DNA of 64,000 bases from an uncultured Clostridia bacterium (GTDB taxonomy: Bacteria > Bacillota > Clostridia > UBA1381): NCBI GenBank assembly GCA_934486735.1, contig CAKSQL010000001.1:138289-202288 (forward strand), written 5' to 3'. The translations under genes were made by a program, and so were the position numbers. Positions 1-6,663 of the stretch are shown here, piece by piece. Below the pieces are notes generated by a model. The model searched no databases. It was given only the letters and a program-made list of their open reading frames with translations, and was not told the origin of the DNA. Position 1 is the stretch's first letter. Every line of letters starts with the position of its first letter.

Positions 1-1
1 C

Positions 2-1504
2 AAGGATGCCGGAAAGGCTCGCAAGCTTTTTTCCGCAATCATACACCCGGTGAACACAATCGCGTCAATGAATGATGTAGTTGAAACTGTACCGAGATTT
101 ATGGAGTTTAAGGAAACAATGCGAAAAACCGGAGACATTCAACAGGCTATATACAATGCCGACGATATCACCACAAACTTCAAACGCGGCGGCATAAAGG
201 CGAAAGATTTAAATAAAACTGTTATGTTTTTCAATGCCGGCATACAAGGTCTTGACAAGGCTTATCGCAGTTTTGCGGACGTTCCCAAAAACGAGCGGAA
301 TGCCCGTCTTTTAAAGTGTGCGTTGTTCGCTCTGCTCATGGCAGCCTTGCAGGAGGCCTTCAACAGGCGGATTGACGAGGAGGGTTATGAGAATCTGTCG
401 GCATATACAAAGAATAATTTCTACAACTTTGCTATAGGTGACGGCAAATTTATCAAGCTCCCCAAGGCGCGTGAACTTGCCATTTTGGACAGCTTCACCG
501 AAAGATGTATTGACTATGCTTTCGGAAGCAAAAAGGCGTTCAGCCAATTCGGAGATTATCTCGCTTCCAATCTTCTTCCGAACGGCATACCGTCATCCGG
601 CTTTGACCTTGTTGGCGATTTCCATGATGTCCTCGGAAGTACAGTCTTTGGAGGTGTTGCAGATATCGGATTTAATATGGATTTTAAAGGTACACCGATT
701 GAGTCGGACTATGATAAGGAATTGCCGAGGCAGGACAGATACTCGGAAAGCACGACCAAGACAGCCGTTTCGCTCGGGAAAACACCGATTGCTGAAAAAA
801 TGAATTTATCTCCAAAACAGATAGACCACCTTATTTCATCGTACACCGGCATTCTCGGTCAGATAAATAAAGCATTGCTTCCGATGAGTAAAGACCGAAT
901 CGACAAATCGCTGGGGTTAAGAAACAAATTCATTGCCGACAGTAATTACTCGACGGATCTGCTGAATGAAGTATATGACAACCGAGATAAGGCAGAGAAT
1001 AAATTTGTAATTGACGGCAGAATAAACAGCGCACTGGAATATGAGAAAAATGCCGTTGTTGCCGGATATATTTCAAAGATGAATAAGCTGACAAAGTCTC
1101 TGCCGGCAGAACAGCAGCGCGAAAGCCGAAAACTTCTTTTGAGGACGCTGAATGATTGGAATTATGAATATACCGCTGCTGAGCAAAACATGATAGATAT
1201 GTTTGGTGATGACCTTGTTAATAATTCCGTAATTCTTAACGGTGTTCCGAGTAGTGAATTTTCTTATACCGAGAAAAAGAAAAAATATACTTATGTTTTC
1301 ACGCCGGAGGAATATACTCAATATGTGAAAGATTATCTCGCCGCGATTGAATCGGGACGAAAGGACGCATATAAGAAGTGCGGCAAAAATAAAGATAAGT
1401 ACGAGGCAAAACTGGAGGAGAATATTTCAAAGGCAAAACAAGCTCTGAAAAAGGCATATAAGAAAAAGGTTGGGAAAAAAGCAAAGGTTTCGGAAGCAAA
1501 GTGA
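2..1504 (+). CDS. Phage-type large polyvalent protein, C-terminal part (5' end outside window)
   Basis: The reading frame is open from base 2, so the gene starts upstream; about 500 residues are visible. The stretch around window residues 20-90 (ADDITTNFKRGG, then VMFFNAGIQGLDKAYRSF) resembles the LPD38-type domain near the C-terminus of very large polyvalent proteins of phages and integrative elements, where 'aaDvt.nFsr.G' is followed by 'ffNa.iqG'. The middle is soluble and not recognised; the last 60 residues are very Lys-rich and probably helical. No signal peptide or membrane segment is seen. A hairpin (TGAGGG at 1511, CCCTCA at 1531) follows the stop. It lies on the 3' side of tRNA-Trp, a usual integration position, and no other phage gene is visible, so this is the edge or a remnant of an element. 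Phage relatedness is fairly sure; the role is unknown. Confidence 0.6.
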   Translation, partial: KDAGKARKLFSAIIHPVNTIASMNDVVETVPRFMEFKETMRKTGDIQQAIYNADDITTNFKRGGIKAKDLNKTVMFFNAGIQGLDKAYRSFADVPKNERNARLLKCALFALLMAALQEAFNRRIDEEGYENLSAYTKNNFYNFAIGDGKFIKLPKARELAILDSFTERCIDYAFGSKKAFSQFGDYLASNLLPNGIPSSGFDLVGDFHDVLGSTVFGGVADIGFNMDFKGTPIESDYDKELPRQDRYSESTTKTAVSLGKTPIAEKMNLSPKQIDHLISSYTGILGQINKALLPMSKDRIDKSLGLRNKFIADSNYSTDLLNEVYDNRDKAENKFVIDGRINSALEYEKNAVVAGYISKMNKLTKSLPAEQQRESRKLLLRTLNDWNYEYTAAEQNMIDMFGDDLVNNSVILNGVPSSEFSYTEKKKKYTYVFTPEEYTQYVKDYLAAIESGRKDAYKKCGKNKDKYEAKLEENISKAKQALKKAYKKKVGKKAKVSEAK

Positions 1505-1598
1505 ATCTCGTGAGGGACGGCATTCGCTGCCCCTCATGTGTATTTTGAAGTCATGAATTTTAACTTCTTTGATACAATAGTATGGTATTAAGTTACTC

Positions 1599-1627
1599 TT
1601 GACTTTTTATAAATTTTGTGCTATACT
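1599..1627 (+). promoter_or_regulatory. Orphan sigma-A promoter downstream of the phage gene
   Basis: TTGACT at 1599-1604, a 17-bp spacer and TATACT at 1622-1627. There is no ORF in the next 250 bp, and a hairpin terminator at 1870-1897 would end the transcript. It may be a remnant of a lost gene or a small RNA of about 260 nt. Confidence 0.5.
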
Positions 1628-1869
1628 AATTGTAATATGATACTGTAAATATTATCGGCATATTACGGTGTTTTCTGTACACGATTTTTACACGTTTTCG
1701 GAAAAATGTACAGATTGGACGAGAAAGAAAAAGAGTGAAAAAACATAAAAAAAGGTAGTATTTATGTAGCGTTACAGACAATTCGGGAAAATGTCAAAAA
1801 TATAAGAAAAAGTGTTTTTATCACTCTCCCCTTCTCCGCCATCCATATGCACAATTGCATATGCTTAAA

Positions 1870-1897
1870 ACACAGTGTGCATATCACTGTGTTTTTT
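1870..1897 (+). terminator. Rho-independent terminator ahead of the MNT-HEPN gene
   Basis: ACACAGTG (1870-1877) pairs with CACTGTGT (1885-1892) around a 7-nt loop and is followed by a T run. It insulates the downstream gene, or could act as an attenuator in its leader. Confidence 0.7.
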
Positions 1898-1929
1898 GTT
1901 TATGATAAAACAAAAGGAGCGGTAAATAC

Positions 1930-2601
1930 ATGGACTCGGTTTTAAAAAAAATTATAGCTGTTGCTAACCAATACGGCGCAGGGAAAGCCATTCTGTTCGG
2001 TTCACGCGCTCGCGGTGACAGCACACAAAAAAGTGATTATGATATTGCTTTTGTTCTGCCCGGCATGACAGGCGATACAAAAAACAAAATCCTAAACGGA
2101 TTAGAAGAGATTGATACGCTCTATAAAATTGACGCGGTATTTCTTGAAAGCCTCGACAGCGATGACGAGCTGACAAAGAACATACGAAAGGACGGAATTA
2201 TTCTGATGGATAAATTTCAGACAAAGCTTAATAACTTCCAAAAAGCGCTTGCCGCTTTAAAAGAGGCTGTTTCCGACTTTGATAAAACTACTCTTCTATC
2301 GGTTCGCGACGGCGCGATTCAGCGGTTTGAATTTACCGCCGAGCTTGCATGGAAAACAGTGAGAGAATACCTAATCGACGAGGGTATTGCCGAAATAAAC
2401 ACGCCGAAATCTGTCATGAAAGCAGCCTTTGCCGCAAATCTCGTGGACGACGAGGACAGCTGGATTCAGGTTTTAAACGACCGCAACGCAACCTCCCATA
2501 TATATGATGAGGATGCGGCGGATAAAATCTTTGATCGTATCAGAAGTAAGCATATTGAGTTATTCCAAAATCTTTCGGATGTGCTTTCTGACATTCGATA
2601 G
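1930..2601 (+). CDS. Fused MNT nucleotidyltransferase and HEPN-like (HI0074-type) protein
   Basis: 223 aa. Residues 1-92 form a minimal nucleotidyltransferase: GS at 24-25 followed by the metal-binding pair D36/D38 (GSRARGD...SDYD), the pattern of MntA/HI0073 enzymes. Residues 93-223 match the HI0074-type nucleotidyltransferase-substrate-binding family (FEFTAELAWKTVREYL), a four-helix HEPN-like fold, and contain RNATSH at 185-190, an R-x4-H motif like that of HEPN RNases. These halves are usually two adjacent genes forming a toxin-antitoxin or substrate-binding pair; here they are one chain, with the ancestral second start visible as M93. An AAAGGAG site precedes the ATG. The gene is monocistronic between two terminators and sits between phage DNA and tRNA-Trp. 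The family call is strong; whether the fusion is a self-silenced toxin, an RNA- or protein-AMPylating enzyme or something else cannot be said. Confidence 0.85.
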   Translation: MDSVLKKIIAVANQYGAGKAILFGSRARGDSTQKSDYDIAFVLPGMTGDTKNKILNGLEEIDTLYKIDAVFLESLDSDDELTKNIRKDGIILMDKFQTKLNNFQKALAALKEAVSDFDKTTLLSVRDGAIQRFEFTAELAWKTVREYLIDEGIAEINTPKSVMKAAFAANLVDDEDSWIQVLNDRNATSHIYDEDAADKIFDRIRSKHIELFQNLSDVLSDIR

Positions 2602-2612
2602 CTCAAAAACCG

Positions 2613-2648
2613 CTGCCGCTTGCATATTTTGCAAGCGGCAGTCTTTTT
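2613..2648 (+). terminator. Terminator of the MNT-HEPN gene
   Basis: CTGCCGCTTGC (2613-2623) pairs perfectly with GCAAGCGGCAG (2631-2641) and a T run follows. Confidence 0.85.
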
Positions 2649-2784
2649 TCTTTATCTCAATATATCCTCTTTCACCATATAGGTTGGCGCTATGTTTGTT
2701 TATTCAGCTTCTATTCCTCAGCGCCATTCATAAAAAAAAGCCCCCAAATCAAGGCAAATCCTTAATTCGAGGACAATTTATAAG

Positions 2785-2860
2785 TGGCAGGGGTACAAGG
2801 ACTCGAACCTTGGGCACTTAGTTTTGGAGACCAATGCTCTACCAACTGAGCTACACCCCT
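2785..2860 (-). tRNA. tRNA-Trp (anticodon CCA)
   Basis: 76 nt with the 3' CCA encoded. The D arm (GCTCAGTTGGTAGAGC), anticodon loop CTCCAAA, T arm (GGTTCGAGTCC) and a fully paired acceptor stem AGGGGTG/TACCCCT are all present. Its 3' end points towards the phage-type gene and the MNT-HEPN gene, the usual geometry of integration into a tRNA 3' end. Confidence 0.97.
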
Positions 2861-2878
2861 ATTTAATATGACTTAATT

Positions 2879-2908
2879 ATTTTACCACAAATCGACATAC
2901 TTTGTCAA
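2879..2908 (-). promoter_or_regulatory. Promoter of tRNA-Trp
   Basis: On the minus strand, TTGACA (2903-2908), an 18-bp spacer and TAAAAT (2879-2884); the predicted start lies about 10 nt before the mature tRNA. Confidence 0.7.
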
Positions 2909-2985
2909 TAGTTTTTTCAAAATTTTTTAATTTTTTTAATAAAATATAAAATAAAAAAATTTTTTATTTATTTCGCTTCCATTTA

Positions 2986-3014
2986 TTGACATTTATTTAC
3001 AAATGATATATAAT
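2986..3014 (+). promoter_or_regulatory. Consensus promoter of an orphan small RNA
   Basis: TTGACA (2986-2991), a 17-bp spacer and TATAAT (3009-3014): an exact sigma-A consensus. It points away from tRNA-Trp into a region without a credible ORF. Confidence 0.75.
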
Positions 3015-3020
3015 AATTTT

Positions 3021-3083
3021 GGGGATGCTCTATATTTACATTGGTTTTGCGCTCAATTTACATATTGAGCGCAGCTTTTTTTT
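3021..3083 (+). ncRNA. Candidate ~60-nt small RNA
   Basis: The promoter just upstream would start transcription near 3021. A perfect 10-bp stem (TGCGCTCAAT 3048-3057, ATTGAGCGCA 3064-3073) followed by eight Ts would end it near 3083. The unit is therefore complete but only about 63 nt long. The unpaired part is the first 27 nt. I do not recognise a family. A longer read-through transcript is possible. Confidence 0.45.
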
Positions 3084-3185
3084 CATTTTTCGCCTCTTCC
3101 TCGCAACATACACTGCCTCACTCATTTAATTCCCCTGCAAAGCCTTTGAGAAAAGCCACGCTTGCAAGCATAATTTTGATATATT

Positions 3186-3529
3186 ATAAAAAGCTTCGCC
3201 GCAACAGACGAAGAATGTACAAGTCCTCTCTTCAAACGCACGAAACGATTCTGTTGATAGCGAAGCCTTCAGAACAGCCGTTGGTTGTCAAGTGCCTCAT
3301 GGCAGAAAATCGCCCCGTGGTGCCAAACGTCCGAAACGCGGCTCAACTCATCGTCTGTTTCTGACAATAATTATAATGAGTGCAGCTCTGTTGCCAACAA
3401 TAATGCACGTAACAGCAACGTAAATTTTAGTTTCGGTCAACAGCACAGCAATACAACCGAGAGGACCTGCCGCAAGTGAATCCCCAACTGTATACATTGT
3501 TGGCAATTATTAACGATAGGACCTCTCTT
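3186..3529 (-). ncRNA. Candidate ~340-nt structured non-coding RNA
   Basis: An exact promoter (3536-3564) and a hairpin-plus-U-run terminator (CTTCGTC at 3207-3213 pairing with GGCGAAG at 3194-3200, then U5) define a minus-strand transcript with no credible ORF. Internal complementarity is notable: TTGCCAACAAT near the 5' end pairs over 11 bp with ATTGTTGGCAA at about 3390-3400, and GTCCTCTC in the middle can pair with GAGAGG at the 5' end or GAGAGGAC near the 3' end, so alternative folds are possible. I looked for RNase P, tmRNA, SRP and T-box signatures and found none. It converges on the small RNA at 3021-3083. Unit boundaries are fairly good; function is unknown. Confidence 0.45.
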
Positions 3530-3535
3530 GGCAAC

Positions 3536-3564
3536 AGTATATCACACAATATTGGTATTGTCAA
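3536..3564 (-). promoter_or_regulatory. Promoter of the ~340-nt orphan RNA
   Basis: On the minus strand, TTGACA (3559-3564), a 17-bp spacer and TATACT (3536-3541). It starts just after the stop of the neighbouring stalk-domain gene. CTGTTGCCAA/TTGGCAACAG (3528-3537 and 3388-3397) forms a 10-bp inverted repeat that includes part of this promoter. Confidence 0.7.
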
Positions 3565-3591
3565 CATCCCAGGCGTTCCCGATTTCTTTTT

Positions 3592-4359
3592 TTATTCCGA
3601 ATCAGAAACCAAGTTATCCTCCGTAAATACAATTTTCTCATCGACACTGTACCTTGCGCCCGTATTATCTTCCTGATAATAAGTTATATATGCGTTGTCA
3701 CCGTCAACAACTATATCATACGAGGTCGTCCTCGGGCTTGAATAGCCTATTACAAAATTCCAATCATCTCCCGCAAGCTGCTTCTGATTCTCCTCAAATT
3801 CCTTTTTAAGCTCATCTGTCATCATGTCATATCTCGGCTTGCCGTCACGCGTTTTTAGCGCCTCCGCCCACACAAGCGCCTTTTTGAGCCTTTCATTTTG
3901 GACATCATCCGAGTTAATTGTCAGCTCAAATCCGTTTGTCAGCGATATTTCCCTGTCCAAAAGCTTGGCAAGCTCATGGGGAATATAAGTTTTTTCATTC
4001 ACCAAAAGCGGCGCACTTTCAAGTTTAAACGTATTTTCCGCCTTTGTCGCCGTTATACATTCATTGCTGCCTATTGAGAATTTTGCCGATGCACTCAAAC
4101 CGCCGCCGTCTGTATTGGGATATTCCTTTTTCAATATAATCGAATAATTATCCCATATTATCTCCGTATCTGTATCCGCCAAAAAACTCCTGAGCGGAAT
4201 ATACACCTCGCCGTCCTTGGCGAACGGTTCAAGCTCTGTGTACTTTCCGTTTAATGTCACACTCACCTTCACATCCTCTTTCTCCGGCAGGTCCGCCTGT
4301 GCATGCGCAGTTGCCGCTGCCGCCAAAACTGACAACACCAAAACTATTTTCTTCAACAT
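3592..4359 (-). CDS. Secreted protein with copper-amine-oxidase-type stalk domain
   Basis: 255 aa. Residues 1-21 are a signal peptide (MLKK, hydrophobic core, AHA/QA cleavage region). Residues about 30-145 carry the repeated 'cuaO N1' stalk pattern found in Firmicute surface proteins: VTLNGKYTELEPFAKDGEVYIPLRSFLA and, later, LVNEKTYIPHELAKLL. The rest (150-255) is a small alpha/beta domain that I do not recognise. The stalk domain does not imply oxidase activity; in Clostridia it is usually a structural or peptidoglycan-linked module. AAAGGAG lies upstream of the ATG. It is the last gene on the minus strand before the orphan RNA region and is separated from tsf by a terminator, so it is probably transcribed alone. 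Export is sure; function is unknown. Confidence 0.75.
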   Translation of the reverse strand: MLKKIVLVLSVLAAAATAHAQADLPEKEDVKVSVTLNGKYTELEPFAKDGEVYIPLRSFLADTDTEIIWDNYSIILKKEYPNTDGGGLSASAKFSIGSNECITATKAENTFKLESAPLLVNEKTYIPHELAKLLDREISLTNGFELTINSDDVQNERLKKALVWAEALKTRDGKPRYDMMTDELKKEFEENQKQLAGDDWNFVIGYSSPRTTSYDIVVDGDNAYITYYQEDNTGARYSVDEKIVFTEDNLVSDSE

Positions 4360-4533
4360 TTCGAAACACTCCTTTCTTTTGCTTGCAAATTTTATTCTCT
4401 ATCTATATTTTACATATGTAAAACTATTATGTCAAGCTTTTTTTTCAAAAAAATTAAAATTGTTTGTTTTTTATAATTTTAAGGACTGCAATTTTTGCAC
4501 CATGCACAGAGTTTTCTTTATTTTGGTACAATA
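4360..4533. other. AT-rich intergenic region upstream of the stalk-domain gene
   Basis: No ORF or RNA signature is visible. The poly-A/T tracts around 4436-4485 probably hold the promoter for the stalk-domain gene, but I could not fix a convincing -35/-10 pair. Confidence 0.3.
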
Positions 4534-4592
4534 AAAAGCGTTTCCACAATTTCATTCATCAGCAAACAGCTGTTTTAAAATTGTGAAAACGC
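4534..4592 (-). terminator. Terminator of the rpsB-tsf unit
   Basis: On the minus strand, GCGTTTTCACAATTT pairs with AAATTGTGGAAACGC (arms 4578-4592 and 4539-4553; one mismatch) and T5 follows. Confidence 0.8.
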
Positions 4593-4613
4593 CTTAATTT
4601 AATTACTTTTCTA

Positions 4614-5522
4614 TTATTTAATCATGCTTGCAACTTCGTCAGCAAAGTTTTCTTCTTTCTTTGCAAGACCCTCGCCCTTTTCAAAGCGAACATAGTCAAC
4701 AATCTTGATCGAACCGCCCAGTTCCTTAGCTGTGTTTGCAACATACTTCGAAACCGAAATATCCGGATCTTTGATATATTCCTGCTCAACCAGGCAAACT
4801 TCCTTATAGAATTTTGCGATTCTGCCCATAACCATCTTTTCAACGATATTTGCAGGCTTGCCCTCGTTAAGAGCCTGAACCGAAAGGATTTCCTTTTCCT
4901 TTGCAACTACGTCTGCCGGAACAGAATCCTTATCCAGGTACTGTGCACCTGCTGCTGCAATCTGCATTGCGATATCCTTTGCAAATACCGGGAACTCCGG
5001 CTTGTCAGCAACGTCTGTATCAAACTTAACCAAAACGCCGATTCTGCCCTCGCCATGGATATAAGAATATACGTGGCCTTCCATACGTGAGAAACGTCTG
5101 ATGTTCATGTTCTCGCCGATTTTAGCAATCTTTTCTGTCAGCATCTCGCCGATTGTTGCATCGCCGTCAACGAATTTCTGAGCCTTCAGTTCTTCAACGT
5201 CAGCCGGATTTGTAGCTGCAATCTGCTTTGCAACGTTTGTTACGAATGTCTGGAACTCGTCATTCTTTGCAACGAAGTCTGTCTCCGAGTTTACTTCAAC
5301 CAATACGCCTGTGTTGCCGTCCTCTGTGATATATGCCTTAACAATACCCTCGGATGCGATTCTGCCCGACTTTTTGGCAGCTGTTGCAAGTCCTTTTTCT
5401 CTCAAAAATTCAATAGCCTTTTCCATATCACCGTCGGTCTCTGTCAATGCCTTTTTGCAGTCCATCATACCGCAGCCTGTCATTTCTCTCAATTCTTTTA
5501 CATTTTGTGCTGTAAATGCCAT
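4614..5522 (-). CDS. tsf: Translation elongation factor Ts
   Basis: 302 aa, normal length. EF-Ts is the nucleotide-exchange factor that releases GDP from EF-Tu. The N-terminal UBA-like domain (residues 1-50: VKELREMTGCGMMDCKKALTE) and the TDFVAKN motif at the start of the core domain are both intact, followed by two dimerisation subdomains. GGAGG lies 8 nt before the ATG. It follows rpsB by 84 bp, the conserved order in nearly all bacteria, with a hairpin between them that may lower the tsf:rpsB ratio. Confidence 0.98.
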   Translation of the reverse strand: MAFTAQNVKELREMTGCGMMDCKKALTETDGDMEKAIEFLREKGLATAAKKSGRIASEGIVKAYITEDGNTGVLVEVNSETDFVAKNDEFQTFVTNVAKQIAATNPADVEELKAQKFVDGDATIGEMLTEKIAKIGENMNIRRFSRMEGHVYSYIHGEGRIGVLVKFDTDVADKPEFPVFAKDIAMQIAAAGAQYLDKDSVPADVVAKEKEILSVQALNEGKPANIVEKMVMGRIAKFYKEVCLVEQEYIKDPDISVSKYVANTAKELGGSIKIVDYVRFEKGEGLAKKEENFADEVASMIK

Positions 5523-5550
5523 AATTATTTTCCTCCGATTTTATTTTATT

Positions 5551-5592
5551 TCAAAAAAGGCAGTCCACAGTCCATCAAAGACCAAGACTGCC
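5551..5592 (-). terminator. Intercistronic terminator or attenuator between rpsB and tsf
   Basis: On the minus strand, GGCAGTC (5586-5592) pairs with GACTGCC (5559-5565) and is followed by T6. It would end part of the rpsB transcripts and let the rest run into tsf. Confidence 0.65.
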
Positions 5593-5606
5593 CAAATGTT
5601 CAATTA

Positions 5607-6353
5607 TTATTCAGCGTCTTCTGCTGCTTCCTCTGCGGGAATTTCCTCAGCGTCAACAACAGTGTCCTCGCCCTGCTTGCCCTCTAAAATTGCATTCGAA
5701 ATTGTGGATGCAATCAGCTTAACGGCTCTGATAGCGTCATCGTTGCCGGGAATAACATAATCAACCTCATCCGGGTCGCAGTTTGTATCAACAATAGCAA
5801 CAACGGGAATACCGAGCTTCTTTGCTTCTGCAATGGCAATCTTTTCTTTTCTCGGGTCAACAACGAACAATGCGCCCGGGAGCTTCTTCATATTCTTGAT
5901 ACCGCCGAGATATTTTTCCAGCTTATCTCTTTCAGCCTTAAGCTTGATAACCTCTTTTTTCGGCAGAAGGTCGAATGTGCCTTCTTCTTCCATTTTGTTA
6001 ATCTGATTGAGACGCTCGATTCTCTTCTGAATTGTCTTGAAGTTTGTCATCATACCGCCGAGCCATCTTGCATTAACGTAGTACATGCCTACTCTTTCAG
6101 CCTCTTCGCGGATTGAATCCTGAGCCTGTTTCTTTGTTCCTACAAAAAGAACCTCTTCGCCGGACATAGCCAGATCTCTGATGAAGTAATAAGCTTCCTC
6201 AACCTTTTTAACCGTCTTTTGAAGGTCTATGATGTAGATACCGTTTCTCTCGGTGAAGATGTACTCAGCCATTTTAGGATTCCATCTTCTTGTCTGATGT
6301 CCGAAGTGAACACCTGCTTCCAAAAGCTGTTTCATTGAAATTACGTTTGACAT
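5607..6353 (-). CDS. rpsB: 30S ribosomal protein S2
   Basis: 248 aa. S2 binds the 30S head-body junction and recruits S1-like function. The start is the ATG at 6353 (MSNVISMKQLLEAGVHFGHQ), which has AAGGAGG 7 nt upstream; the frame stays open another 36 codons but these are leader. GVHFGHQTRRWNPKM and the central coiled-coil insert (KRIERLNQINKMEEEG) are typical. The C-terminus is acidic (EEIPAEEAAEDAE), as in other Clostridia. It heads a two-gene unit with tsf. Confidence 0.98.
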   Translation of the reverse strand: MSNVISMKQLLEAGVHFGHQTRRWNPKMAEYIFTERNGIYIIDLQKTVKKVEEAYYFIRDLAMSGEEVLFVGTKKQAQDSIREEAERVGMYYVNARWLGGMMTNFKTIQKRIERLNQINKMEEEGTFDLLPKKEVIKLKAERDKLEKYLGGIKNMKKLPGALFVVDPRKEKIAIAEAKKLGIPVVAIVDTNCDPDEVDYVIPGNDDAIRAVKLIASTISNAILEGKQGEDTVVDAEEIPAEEAAEDAE

Positions 6354-6511
6354 TGTTTGTTCCTCCTTGTTTTTTAGTCTTCCACACCCGTCATCTTCCG
6401 AAAGAACCGTTAAGGCAACACTCCCGGAATCGGAATGTGTGATTGATAGTGATAAAATCACTCAAATGTCAATACCTGAAATATTTTATCATATTTATTA
6501 TTTGTTGTCAA
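6354..6511 (-). promoter_or_regulatory. rpsB promoter and structured 5' leader
   Basis: Minus-strand TTGACA (6506-6511), a 17-bp spacer and TAAAAT (6483-6488) give a leader of about 120 nt. The leader contains CACAC/GTGTG complementarity and a small TTC-TTTC-GGAA hairpin ahead of the Shine-Dalgarno site. This would suit autoregulation by S2, which is known in other bacteria; no known leader family was recognised. A second TTGACA occurs 40 bp further downstream. Confidence 0.55.
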
Positions 6512-6616
6512 GCATTTTTTTACTTAAAAAAACATATACTCGTTCAAAAACAGAGTTTAGTACAAAAAATATCCGTATTTGAGCAATTTTTTAGCGCATT
6601 TTACGAGACATGCAAA

Positions 6617-6649
6617 GACCGGGGAAAGCCGCCAAGTCTCTACCCGGTC
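6617..6649 (-). terminator. Probable terminator after ileS
   Basis: GACCGGG (minus 6649-6643) pairs with CCCGGTC (6623-6617). The U tract is short, so termination may be weak. Confidence 0.5.
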
Positions 6650-6663
6650 ATAATGTCAATATT

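Larger units (their letters stand above)
1505..1929. other. Non-coding junction with an orphan promoter, an inverted repeat and a tRNA-Ser-like 3' end
   Basis: No gene is seen. A good plus-strand promoter lies at 1599-1627 (TTGACT, 17 bp, TATACT) but leads into about 200 bp of AT-rich, stop-rich DNA. Around 1827-1842 the sequence CTCCCCTTCTCCGCCA resembles the 3' end of a bacterial tRNA-Ser acceptor arm without the rest of a tRNA. It could be an old attachment-site scar, which is inference. CATATGCA/TGCATATG at 1844-1863 is a perfect inverted repeat with a 4-bp centre, directly before a terminator-like hairpin. Confidence 0.4.

Noticed and set aside
3041..3479. Plus-strand open frames of 64-107 codons in the orphan RNA region
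   Set aside because: Biased, low-complexity translations without ribosome sites, overlapping hairpins that fit RNA structure better.
3186..3529. RNase P RNA, tmRNA, SRP RNA or T-box as the identity of the orphan RNA
   Set aside because: The GAGGAAAGUCC segment of RNase P, the tRNA-like ends of tmRNA, the SRP tetraloop segment and the T-box GGGUGGNACC are all absent.
6354..6461. 36-codon upstream extension of S2
   Set aside because: S2 proteins start at MSxVISMKxLLEAGVHFGHQ and the ribosome site lies directly before that ATG.
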